Source: Saccharothrix luteola (lineage in GTDB: Bacteria > Actinomycetota > Actinomycetes > Mycobacteriales > Pseudonocardiaceae). From it: a stretch of 64,000 nt of DNA. Both the position numbers and the translations under genes were made by a program. Each line of letters starts with the position of its first letter. Position 1 is the first letter of the stretch. This document shows positions 55,686 to 63,540 of this stretch, one piece after another. The stretch lies in assembly GCF_020859565.1 (NCBI RefSeq), contig NZ_JAJHUO010000027.1, positions 1 to 64,000 of the forward strand. Reading direction: 5' to 3'. Below the pieces are notes generated by a model that was not told the origin of the DNA, ran no database searches, and saw only the letters and a program-made list of their open reading frames with translations.

Positions 55686-57161
55686 ATGGGGAACATGGAA
55701 GTGCGCAACAAGACAGCAGGTGCACGCGGTCCGGTGGTACAGGCGGGGAGCATTCAGCAGGTCATCCTGACCGGTTCGACTCGAGCGAGTGAGGTGGAGT
55801 TGCCACGCCAGTTGCCTGGAGCGGTACGGGACTTCGCTGGCCGGACCGAGCAGCTGGCTGCCCTCGACGCCCTGATCCCCGTCAACTCCGAGCCGACGGG
55901 AGCGCCGAACGCAGTGGTGATCTCCGTGATCGACGGCATCGGCGGGATCGGGAAGAGCACCCTGGCCGTGTACTGGGCACACCGTGTGCAGCACCACTTC
56001 CCAGACGGCACCCTCCACGTCAACCTCCGCGGCTACGGACCCGGTGATCCGGTCACCCCCAAGCAAGCCCTTGACGGGTTTCTTCAGGCGCTCGGAGCCC
56101 CCGCCGATGCCGTCCCGGCCGAGCCGGACGCCAGGGCCTCGATGTACCGATCCCGGTTGGCCGGCCGACGTGTGCTGATCGTGTTGGACAACGCCAACCA
56201 TCCCGACCAGATCCGGCCCCTGCTACCCGGCACACCGGGCTGTGTCGTCGTGGTGACCAGCCGCGACAGGCTCACCGGCCTGGTCATCACCGACGGCGCG
56301 CAACGGATCGCCCTCGACCTGCTCGCAGAGACTGAGGCGCACAATCTGGTCGTCGGCATTCTCGGTGCCGACAGGGCCACCGCCGAACCGGCCGCGGTCG
56401 CCGACCTGGTGCGGTTGTGCGCTCGGCTGCCACTGGCGCTGCGGATCGCCGCCACCCGCATCGCCGCCTCCCCGCACATCACGGTCGCCGATGTCGCCGC
56501 AGACCTGGCCGACGAGCACACCCGGATCGACGAGCTCAGTCGGGGCGATGACGAACGCACTGCCTTACGGGGGGTGTTCGACTACTCATACCACCGACTC
56601 ACCCCGGACCAGAGCCATCTGTTCCGACGACTTGGGCTGCACCCCGGCCCGGAGATCAGCGTCCCGGCCGCGGCGGCAGTGGCCGACCTCGAGCCCCGCC
56701 GTGCTCGACAGTTGCTCGGCGAACTGGCCGATGCGCACATGCTCAGCGCCGTCGACGTACGGCGCTTCCGGTTTCACGACCTGCTCCGCGCCTATGCCGC
56801 CGGACTCGCCCTGCTGCAAGACGCTCCCGACGAGCGCGACCGGGCACTGGACCGTCTTTTGAGCTGGTACGCCCACACCGCCGACACATGCGACATGCTG
56901 CTATACCCAGGATACGTTCGGCTGCCACACCGCTCTGCACAACCGCAGCACCCGACGCCAATCGCCACGGACATCGACGCGGCCACCTGGCTGAAGACCG
57001 AGCGCGAGAACTTGCTCGCGGCCCTGCGCGCAGCGGCCCGTCCCGACCTGTTCCACCACATCGTCGCGCTCGCCCAGGCGGCAAGTTTTCCACGGACAGG
57101 CATCCGCCGCGTCGGATCGACCGGTGGTATGCGACCAACCACCTCTCCGATGCGGCGGTGA
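55686..57161 (+). pseudogene. NB-ARC (STAND) ATPase, C-terminally truncated
   Basis: The intact 490-odd codons begin near MGNMEVRNKTAGARGPVVQA, with P-loop ISVIDGIGGIGKSTLAV, Walker B RRVLIVLDNA, sensor VVVTSRDRLTG, GLPLA-like LCARLPLALRIAA, and winged-helix RFHDLLRAYAAGLA. It breaks off after RPDLFHHIVALAQAASF, where homologues continue into TPR repeats; the last ~25 residues to the stop at 57161 are unrelated. IS copy 2 starts 53 bp further on, so IS activity probably removed the sensor end. Several ATGs (55674, 55686, 55695) are possible starts. A truncated product could still be made. Confidence 0.7.
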
Positions 57162-57214
57162 CCGGTTTCGGGACCGTTTCAAGATCGGCTCCGACGCACC
57201 TTCGATGGTTACGG

Positions 57215-58404
57215 TGTGGGGTGCCAGAACGCTGCACTGGCATGTTGAGCTGCGGCGATCGCGCACGCTGGACCTCCAAGGCATGATCGTGAGGTGTGGC
57301 GTTACGACTGCTCTACCTGATCTTCGTCCGACTCGGTAACTGGCTGGTTCTGCTCGGCCGGTCCTCCGCGGCCAAGGACGTCGAACTGCTGGTACTGCGG
57401 CATGAGGTCGCCGTGCTGCGACGAACCAACCCAGGTCCGCGTCTGGAGTGGGCCGACCGTGCGGTACTCGCCGCGCTGGTTCACCGACTCCCCTGGCTGT
57501 TGCGTGAGCACCGGTTGGTGACACCGGGAACCATCCTGCGATGGCACCGGCGCCTGGTCGCGAGGAAGTGGACCTATCCCAGTCGCACCGGCCACCCGCC
57601 GGTCGACGACACCATCGTGGCGCTGATCGAGCGCATGGCGCGGGAGAACACCGGCTGGGGCTACCGCCGGATCCAGGGCGAACTGCTCAAGCTCGGCCAC
57701 CGGGTAGCCGCATCAACGGTTCGCCGCGTGCTCAAGCGCCTGCGTATCCCGCCCGCGCCCCAGCGTGACACCGACATGTCATGCCGACGGTTCCTCCGCG
57801 CCCAGCCGCGAGCATGTTGGCCTGCGACTTCTTCCACGTCGACTGCGCCGTCACCCTCAAACGCGTGTACGTCTTCTTCGTGATGGAAGTCGCCACCCGC
57901 TACGTCCACATCCTCGGCACCACCACCAACCCCGACGGCCCTGGACAACCCAACAAGCCCGCAACCTGCTCATGGACCTCGACGACCAGGCCGACAGCTT
58001 CCGGTTCCTCATCCGAGACCGGGCCGGACAGTTCACCGCCTCGTTCGACGCGGTCTTCTCCGCCACCGGCATCCAGGTCGTGAAGAACCCACCACGGTGC
58101 CCGCGAGCCAACTGCTACGCCGAGCGGTTCGTCGGGACCGTCCGACGCGAAGTCACCGACCGACTGCTCATCATCAACGAACACCACCTGCGCACGGTGC
58201 TGAACCGCTACGCGAAGCACTACAACCACCGCCGACCCCACCGAGCACTCCAGCTCGCACCACCACGACCAGACAGGCCAGCAGCAGAGCCGAGCCGCAC
58301 GTCGATACATCACCGACCAGCGCTCGGCGGCCTAATCAACGAGTACGAACACGCAGCCGCCTAACCGCAGGTCAGACCACGTGGCCGACTATTGGCACCC
58401 CACA
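57215..58404 (+). mobile_element. IS copy 2, full-length but frameshifted
   Basis: A 1190-bp element with ends TGTGGGGTGCCAGAA (57215-57229) and TATTGGCACCCCACA (58390-58404), complementary at 13 of 15. It keeps the whole transposase reading region, split by two frameshifts. Its right end abuts the broken ABC ATPase gene. Confidence 0.8.
57296..58364 (+). pseudogene. Integrase-core transposase with two frameshifts
   Basis: Three frames join into one rve-type transposase. Frame 1 (from GTG 57296) gives the helical N-terminus and HTH to PPAPQRDTD near 57775; frame 2 gives ASMLACDFFHVDCAVTLKR and RYVHILGTTTNPDG to about 57940; frame 3 gives TTQQARNLLMDLDDQADSFR, RDRAGQFTASFDAVF, CYAERFVGTVRREV and ends LGGLINEYEHAAA. 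Catalytic Asp (DFFHVD), Asp (RDRAGQ) and Glu (YAERF) survive but in different frames, so it is inactive unless rescued. Confidence 0.85.
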
Positions 58405-58545
58405 GGACGGTCCCATGATCGCGGTGAACCGGCCGCGGTCGAACTCGACGCTCACCCCCGCGAGCGCCGTGACCGCGGCCTCTCCCGTGCCGTAGGACTT
58501 CCACACGTCCACCGCTCTCGCGGCGGCCCCCACGTTGCGCGTCAC
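58405..58545 (-). pseudogene. N-terminal stub of ABC transporter ATPase
   Basis: From GTG 58545 reading left: RNVGAAARAVDVWKSYGTGE, AAVTALAGVSVEFDRGRFTA, IMGPS, then IS copy 2 begins (next codon is the IS terminus). This is the start of a LolD/MacB-type ATPase up to the first residues of Walker A (GPSGSGKST). GGAG lies just upstream. The companion permease tail is at 45523-45616. Confidence 0.8.
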
Positions 58546-58624
58546 CGGTCTCCACCCCTTCGCCCGGACGGCGCCCGCCGTCCACTCCGGGCAAATGTGG
58601 CCGACGGGCGGGTCGCGGCGCGTC

Positions 58625-58661
58625 GGGAATGACCAGGGAATCCCGGTCGGGGTAATTCCCC
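58625..58661 (-). promoter_or_regulatory. Palindromes upstream of the broken ABC operon
   Basis: GGGAATCCC (58636-58644) and GGGGTAATTCCCC (58649-58661), with a further GGGAAT at 58625, lie 80-116 bp upstream of the ABC ATPase start. Such GGG(G)-N-CCC(C) repeats are likely the operator/promoter of the former ABC operon, now driving only a 47-codon stub into the island. Confidence 0.4.
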
Positions 58662-58709
58662 TAGCCCCGTGCGGGAAACCCCAACATCAAACCTTGGTCA
58701 ACAACCGTT

Positions 58710-58724
58710 GTGAGAGCGCTCCAC
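58710..58724. promoter_or_regulatory. CebR-like GAGCGCTC operator without a clear target
   Basis: GTGAGAGCGCTCCAC is centred on the palindrome GAGCGCTC and is close to the TGGGAGCGCTCCCA operator of actinobacterial LacI-type cellulose regulators. No glycoside hydrolase or LacI gene is adjacent; the nearest LacI gene is at 28.8-29.8 kb. Confidence 0.35.
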
Positions 58725-58858
58725 CCGTCACTACCTTCGGTTTCGGCCACAAGCCGCTCGGTGGTGAGCTCATCGCCAGGACACTCGAAACCCGCACCGT
58801 GTTCTGCGAGGTAAGCGTGATCGCGAATCCCACACCCATCGGGTAGACCCCCGGCGGA

Positions 58859-58883
58859 CGCCTGGGACGAGGAGTCCCAGGCG
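58859..58883. terminator. Strong hairpin in gene-poor stretch
   Basis: Arms CGCCTGGGAC (58859-58868) and GTCCCAGGCG (58874-58883) are exact complements around GAGGA. It follows an unassigned stretch (58730-58846) reading right that ends in a stop at 58844-58846, and may have terminated a gene now lost. The remaining 58546-59131 holds no recognisable gene. Confidence 0.6.
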
Positions 58884-59131
58884 ATCCGGAGCCGAACGAC
58901 CGACGAACGGACGGTGAAGAAGTCCGATCATCCGATGCCTGCGCACAGGCCGCGCACAGCGCCGGACACCCCCTGGAAACGACCGGGCACGGACCGTCGC
59001 GACGACGCGCAATCCCTCCCACATGCCGGGAAAACCGAGACAGGAGCGGTGATCGCTCGTAGGGTCTAGCGGCGTCGGCGACCCTGACCCCCGCACGACC
59101 ATGATCACTTCGACGGCTTTGAGGAGCTGGT

Positions 59132-59476
59132 GTGTCGACCCTCCGGGTGCGTCCCTACACCAGAACCGGCGGGCGGACGCGGTCCGCGACGACGCTGGCC
59201 ATCGAGACCATCGTGACGACGAACGAAAGAGCGGCGAGAGACGCTCTCACGTCGACCGCGGAACACCGCATCATCAGCGACCTGTGCCGCAATCCGCATT
59301 CCGTCGCGGAAGTCGCGGCGACTTTGCGGCTGCCGCTCGGCGTGGTCCGGGTGTTGCTGGCGGACATGTCCGACATGAGCCTGATCAACGTGCACGAGGA
59401 TCAGGCGGTCGACGCCGCGGGCCGGCCTTCCCTGGAGTTGATGGAACGCGTCCTCTCAGGTTTGCGCCGAATCTGA
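59132..59476 (+). CDS. DUF742 domain protein
   Basis: A 114-residue protein of the DUF742 family, typically the third member (CvnC) of conservons beside a Roadblock protein and a small GTPase. RPYTRTGGRTRSATTLAIET, EHRIISDLCRNPHSVAEVAA and RLPLGVVRVLLADM form its winged-helix-like fold. GAGGAG precedes GTG 59132 by 5 nt. Here it is alone: no Roadblock, GTPase or kinase gene is near. Its 3' end overlaps the convergent dehydrogenase gene by 21 bp. Confidence 0.85.
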   Translation: MSTLRVRPYTRTGGRTRSATTLAIETIVTTNERAARDALTSTAEHRIISDLCRNPHSVAEVAATLRLPLGVVRVLLADMSDMSLINVHEDQAVDAAGRPSLELMERVLSGLRRI

Positions 59477-60340
59477 GCGTTCCCGCAAGGCGTGCACGAC
59501 TGCGGCCACGTCCTGCTTGCCGTGCCCCAGTTCCACCGTGCGGCCCATCAGGGTCAGGCACTCGTCCATCAGCGGCGAGGCGACCCCGGCGGCGCGGGCG
59601 GCGGCGGTGATCAGCCGGGTGTTGGTGAAGACGTCGGCGGCGGCGGCCTGCGCGTCGAAGTCGTCGGCGAGCAGCTTGGTGGCCTTCGCGCGGGACACCT
59701 TGCTGGCCATCGGGCCCTTGTCCAGCACCTCGACGAGCGTGCCGAGGTCGAGCTCGTGCCGTTCGGCGAAGTGGAACGCCTCGACCAGGCCGGTGGTCAT
59801 GGTGATCAGGAACAGGTTCACGGCCAGCTTCATCAGCAGGGCGTTGGGCGTCGGTCCGCAGGTCACGACCTCCGCGCACATCGGCGCGATCACGTCGCGG
59901 ACCCGTGCCACCGCGTCCTGGTCGCCGGCGAGCATGGCGACGAGCTCGCCGGCCTCGGCCGGGCCGCGCGAGCCGGAGACGGGCGCTTCGACGTAGTCGC
60001 CGCCGGCGGCGCGGACGTCGGCGGCGAGGGCGTGCGAGTAGCCGGGCGAGGTCGTGCCCATGTGCACGATCGTGCGGCCGGCGACGTGCTCGGCGAAGCG
60101 GTCCGTGCGGCGGTCGAGGACGACGTCCATCGCGTCCTCGCCGGAGAGCATGAGGATCACCACCTCGGCGGCGGTGAAGACCTCGCCCGCCGTCGCCACC
60201 ACCCGGGCGCCCGCGTCCCGCAGCGGTTCCGCCCGGTGCGGCGAGCGGTTCCACACGACGAGCGGCCGACCGGACCGGGCCAGGTTGAGCGCCATCGGCT
60301 GCCCCATGATGCCCAGACCGACGAATCCGACCTCCACCAA
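59456..60340 (-). CDS. NAD(P)-dependent beta-hydroxyacid dehydrogenase family protein
   Basis: A 294-residue member of the 3-hydroxyisobutyrate dehydrogenase/GLYR family. N-terminal GFVGLGIMGQPMALNLARSG binds the cofactor; VEAPVSGSRGPAEAGELVAM is the substrate-binding signature; the catalytic Lys is in NALLMKLAVNLFL. Followed by the all-helical dimer domain. The starting codon is GTG 60340. Substrate not determinable; possibly glyoxylate/succinic semialdehyde or imine reduction. Confidence 0.9.
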   Translation of the reverse strand: MVEVGFVGLGIMGQPMALNLARSGRPLVVWNRSPHRAEPLRDAGARVVATAGEVFTAAEVVILMLSGEDAMDVVLDRRTDRFAEHVAGRTIVHMGTTSPGYSHALAADVRAAGGDYVEAPVSGSRGPAEAGELVAMLAGDQDAVARVRDVIAPMCAEVVTCGPTPNALLMKLAVNLFLITMTTGLVEAFHFAERHELDLGTLVEVLDKGPMASKVSRAKATKLLADDFDAQAAAADVFTNTRLITAAARAAGVASPLMDECLTLMGRTVELGHGKQDVAAVVHALRERSDSAQT

Positions 60341-60455
60341 GACCTCCCTCGCACGGCGGCACGGCGCCGCCTCCCAGGTGGGATTAAACGCCGTGCCGGT
60401 GCCGCCGGTCGAAGGGTGGTGCGCCGCGCGTGTCGCGAGCGTTCAACTCAGGTGT

Positions 60456-60520
60456 TCCGAACGTAGGACTCTCGCGAATCCGAACGTAGGACTCTCGCGA
60501 TCCGAACGCAGGACACGCGC
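60456..60520. repeat. Three tandem copies of a 22-23 bp intergenic repeat
   Basis: TCCGAACGTAGGACTCTCG at 60456, again at 60479, and TCCGAACGCAGGACACGCGC at 60501-60520, a period of 22-23 bp. A GTTCAACTCAGG word lies just before (60441). The array ends 4 bp from the stop codon of the anti-sigma gene. Related words are at 1-118, also beside a minus-strand stop. Confidence 0.75.
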
Positions 60521-60524
60521 GGGG

Positions 60525-61256
60525 TCAGGAGGTCGGGAGGCGGACCAGGGTCGTGCCTTCCTTGGTGTCCCGCACGACGAACTCCACGATGTCGTGCCAG
60601 CGCATGCCGACGGAGGCCTGCAACGTCACCGGGTCCTTGCCGGGGCCCGTCGTCGTCACCAGCCAGGAGCCGAGGACCATCGCCTCGCCCGTGCGCGACT
60701 TCGCCACCAGCTCGCACCTGGTGGGCCCCTTGGCGCCCTTCACCTCGACCTGCACCGACGTGCCCCACGGCTCGGGGCTGGCCGAGAGCCGGGCGAACAC
60801 GCCGGTCGCGGGGTCCGTGCGGGTGATGGAGCCGGACGGGTCCGGGGCGCCCTTCGCCACGTTGGACTGCTCCGGCACCGACGGCGTGGAGGAGGTGGCG
60901 ACCGAGTCGGACGGTGCGGCGACGTACACCGACACGACCGCGGTCAGCACGACGAGCAGCGTCGCGGCGGCGGCGGCCAGCAGCGCGACGTTGCGGCGCT
61001 TGCGCGCCCTGGTTTCCGAGACCGAGTCGAGCATCGCGCGCACCGAACGGCCGTCGGGCCGCTCCCCCGCGTTGGCGCGCAGCATGCCGTTGGCGTCGGC
61101 CTCGTCGAGCAGATCGGGCAGTTCGGCGAAATCGCGCAGGTCGAGCGCACATCGACGGCATTGGGCGAGGTGGTTCTCGAACGCGTCGACCTCGTCCTCG
61201 TCGAGGACACCGAGGACGTACGCCGCCACGTCGACGTGGAACGGCTGCGAAGTCAC
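60525..61256 (-). CDS. Anti-sigma factor (RskA-like, zinc-binding)
   Basis: A 243-residue single-pass anti-sigma factor. GTG at 61256 is 4 nt after the sigma stop. The cytosolic domain (about 1-90) carries the ZAS zinc motif in ENHLAQCRRCALDL (HxxxCxxC); NVALLAAAAATLLVVLTAVVS is the membrane helix; the extracellular domain (about 125-243) matches RskA C-terminal domains (TGVFARLSASPEPWGTSV). It binds and inhibits the ECF sigma factor encoded just upstream until an envelope or redox signal releases it. Confidence 0.92.
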   Translation of the reverse strand: MTSQPFHVDVAAYVLGVLDEDEVDAFENHLAQCRRCALDLRDFAELPDLLDEADANGMLRANAGERPDGRSVRAMLDSVSETRARKRRNVALLAAAAATLLVVLTAVVSVYVAAPSDSVATSSTPSVPEQSNVAKGAPDPSGSITRTDPATGVFARLSASPEPWGTSVQVEVKGAKGPTRCELVAKSRTGEAMVLGSWLVTTTGPGKDPVTLQASVGMRWHDIVEFVVRDTKEGTTLVRLPTS

Positions 61257-61260
61257 CTGT

Positions 61261-61824
61261 TCAGCCCCGATCCTGCAATGCACGTCGCAGGGCGCGAAGC
61301 GCGTAGTACACCCTGGACTTCACCGTGCCGGGCGGTACCCCGAGCACCGCCGCGGCTTCCCCGACCGTTCGATCTCTCAAGTATGTCTCGAGAATAGCCT
61401 CCCGGTGTTCCTCCGTCAGTCCGTTCATCGCTTCGGCTACGACTATGGCCGCCAGCGTGCGGTCCGCTTCGTCCCGCTGCGGGGCCTCGTCGGACGGCGT
61501 CAACTCCGACTCCTGCGGTCGGACGCTCCGCTTGCGACGGTCGTCGATGACCAGCCGCCGGGCGACGGTGAACAGCCAGGAGCGCAGCAGGACGGGGTCC
61601 CGCTCCAGCTTCTCGGCGTTGCGCCACGCCCGCACGAGCGTCTCCTGGACGATGTCCTCTGCCCACTGCCGGTCGCTGCCGGTCAACCTCATGGCATGCC
61701 CGAGCAGCGCGCTGCCGAACTCCTGGTAGAGCCTGCGGATCAGCTCGTCTTCCAGACTCAAGTCCGGCCAACTGCGATCTCTCTGGGGGGAAGTGCTGCG
61801 TCTGTGCCGCGCCACGCCGAGCAT
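61261..61824 (-). CDS. ECF RNA polymerase sigma factor
   Basis: A 187-residue ECF sigma factor, SigK/SigL-like. Region 2: LIRRLYQEFGSALLGHAMRL, DIVQETLVRAWRN, SWLFTVARRLVIDDRR; region 4: LTEEHREAILETYLRDRTVG with PPGTVKSRVYYALRALRRAL as recognition helix. ATG at 61824 keeps an Arg/Ser-rich leader usual for the group; shorter starts are possible. It forms an operon with the anti-sigma factor and faces the lipoprotein gene at 62002, a probable target. Confidence 0.92.
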   Translation of the reverse strand: MLGVARHRRSTSPQRDRSWPDLSLEDELIRRLYQEFGSALLGHAMRLTGSDRQWAEDIVQETLVRAWRNAEKLERDPVLLRSWLFTVARRLVIDDRRKRSVRPQESELTPSDEAPQRDEADRTLAAIVVAEAMNGLTEEHREAILETYLRDRTVGEAAAVLGVPPGTVKSRVYYALRALRRALQDRG

Positions 61825-62001
61825 CCAAGCGCGCCGAGGGCTTCCGCGTCGAGGGTTCGGCCACAAAAAAAGTCGTCGATTTGTTCGTGAACCGTCATCG
61901 CATCGTGTCCGTACTCCACGGTATCCGCTTCGAAGGCTCGGACCGGCCCACCGGTCTGCTAGCCCTTTCGGCGGACCCGCCGGCAGGAGAAAGGACCAAC
62001 G

Positions 62002-62580
62002 ATGCGAAGTCGACGTTCCCGGAAGGCGTTGCTGCTGGTTCCGGCAGCCGCGGCGTTGATGCTGGTCAGCGCCTGTGGCGCGACCGGTGTCGACAACGTG
62101 GCGAGCCAGAACCCCGCGAACGGCGCCGGTTCCGGTTCGACGACTCTCCAACAGCAGCCGGAATTCGGCAAGGAGCCGCACCAGATGCTCTCGGCGACCG
62201 AGTCGAAGCAGGTGGGGTGGTTCGTCGCGGACGCGGGCGGCTTCGCGCTGTACCGCTACGACAAGGACACCGCGAAACCGCCGAAGTCCAATTGCGACGC
62301 CGAGTGCCTGAAGAACTGGCCACCGGTGCTGGTCAGCGACCACACGATGACCTCCGGCGTCGACCCGACGCTGGTCGGCTCGGTGGCCCGCGCGGACGGC
62401 AGGAAGCAGGTCACGCTGGCCGGTTGGCCGCTGTACCGGTACGCGGGCGACAAGAAGGCGGGCGACCTGACCGGGCAGGGCAAGGGCGGCACGTGGTTCG
62501 CGGTGACGCCCGAGGGCAAGAAGGCGCAGGCGAACGACGGCGCGGCGCCCGGCCAACCGTCCACCGGCGACGGCTACTAG
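62002..62580 (+). CDS. COG4315-type secreted lipoprotein
   Basis: A 192-residue lipoprotein. Leader RSRRSRKALLLVPAAAALML with lipobox VSAC. Two COG4315 repeats follow: GGFALYRYDKDTAKPPKSNC and GWPLYRYAGDKKAGDLTGQG, each with the Yx(F/W/Y)xxD motif; Cys pair in NCDAECLKNWPP. Function unknown, but such proteins travel with ECF sigma/RskA pairs and redox membrane proteins. Co-directional with the next two genes. Confidence 0.88.
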   Translation: MRSRRSRKALLLVPAAAALMLVSACGATGVDNVASQNPANGAGSGSTTLQQQPEFGKEPHQMLSATESKQVGWFVADAGGFALYRYDKDTAKPPKSNCDAECLKNWPPVLVSDHTMTSGVDPTLVGSVARADGRKQVTLAGWPLYRYAGDKKAGDLTGQGKGGTWFAVTPEGKKAQANDGAAPGQPSTGDGY

Positions 62581-62592
62581 GACGAGAAACCC

Positions 62593-63345
62593 ATGTCAGC
62601 CAAGCGTTTCGCGGCGGTCGCGCTGGCCCTGCACCTGCTGTTGATGCCCGCGTTGCCCGGTGTCGCGCACGCCGACGACCCGCCGGGCGCGGGTCCGGTG
62701 GAGCAGACGCCACTGGGCCCGATCACCGCGCAGGACAAGGAACTCCTGGTCAAGGTGCGGCTCGCGGGCCTGTGGGAGATGCCCATGGGCGAGGAGGCGC
62801 AGAGCCGCGCGGCCAGCACCCGCGTCAAGGAGGTCGGCGCGCAGCTCGCGAGCGACCACACGTTCCTCGACGAGCGGGTGGTGCGGCTGGCGTCCCAGAT
62901 GGGCGTCGCGCTGCCGGACGAGGCCAACGCCGACCAGCAGTCGTGGATGGCGGAGATGCGCGCGCGCACCGGCGCGGCGTTCGACGACTCGTTCGCCAAC
63001 CGGCTGCGCGCCGCGCACGGTTCGATCTTCCCGGCCATCGCCACCGTCCGGGCGACCACGCGCAACGAGGCGATCCGGCAGTTCGCCCAGGTGTGCAACC
63101 AGATCGTGCTCAAGCACATGACCTTGTTGGAGAGCACCAACATGGTCACCGACATGGGCCTGTCCAAACCCGTGGCCGCCGGCGCCGCGCCCGGGAACGC
63201 GGTGACCGCCGACCCGGTGCGTGCCGCGGCGCAGCTGCCGGCGGGCGGCCCGAGCGCCCTCTCCGTGCTCCTCATGTGCCTCGTGGGCGCGGTCGTGACG
63301 ATCGGGATCCTGCGCCTGCTCCGGCCGCGCAACACCGTCAAGTGA
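62593..63345 (+). CDS. DUF4142 exported protein with C-terminal TM helix
   Basis: A 250-residue protein. The signal peptide SAKRFAAVALALHLLLMPAL ends near AHA/DDP. The DUF4142 domain (about 45-180) is a ferritin-like helical bundle: DKELLVKVRLAGLWEMPMGE, VKEVGAQLASDHTFLDERVV, QFAQVCNQIVLKHMTLLE. A C-terminal helix LSVLLMCLVGAVVTIGILRLL anchors it. Twelve nt after the lipoprotein stop, so same operon. DUF4142 function is not established. Confidence 0.87.
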   Translation: MSAKRFAAVALALHLLLMPALPGVAHADDPPGAGPVEQTPLGPITAQDKELLVKVRLAGLWEMPMGEEAQSRAASTRVKEVGAQLASDHTFLDERVVRLASQMGVALPDEANADQQSWMAEMRARTGAAFDDSFANRLRAAHGSIFPAIATVRATTRNEAIRQFAQVCNQIVLKHMTLLESTNMVTDMGLSKPVAAGAAPGNAVTADPVRAAAQLPAGGPSALSVLLMCLVGAVVTIGILRLLRPRNTVK

Positions 63346-63540
63346 AAGGAGGTGGTGGCCGACCGACACCACAACGCGTCTCCCACCGCGGAGAAACTCC
63401 CACACCCTCGAACCCGCCCGGCAGGTCGTGACCACTCCTGCGCGGCCGGCCGGGCGGGTCGGCCCCAGCGGGGCCGGCCACGGGTCGGCCCTCTCCCACC
63501 GCCTGCGAGTTCTCTCCCGCCATCTCGGAGGTAAAGACCA

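Larger units (their letters stand above)
45617..58404. mobile_element. 12.8-kb island inserted in or replacing an ABC transporter operon
   Basis: Both borders are abrupt. At 45616/45617 an ABC permease tail meets TGTGGGGTTCCAGAACTC; at 58404/58405 an IS right end TATTGGCACCCCACA meets the middle of an ABC ATPase gene, right at its GPS(GSGKS) Walker A. Both ABC pieces read left and in the order ATPase then permease, so the rest of the operon (most of the ATPase and nearly all of the permease) is lost. Inside are the RHS toxin/immunity pair, two dead IS copies and a truncated NB-ARC gene. Confidence 0.7.

Noticed and set aside
60456..60520. Possible CRISPR array
   Set aside because: The 22-23 bp units are directly adjacent with no variable spacers and there are no cas genes.
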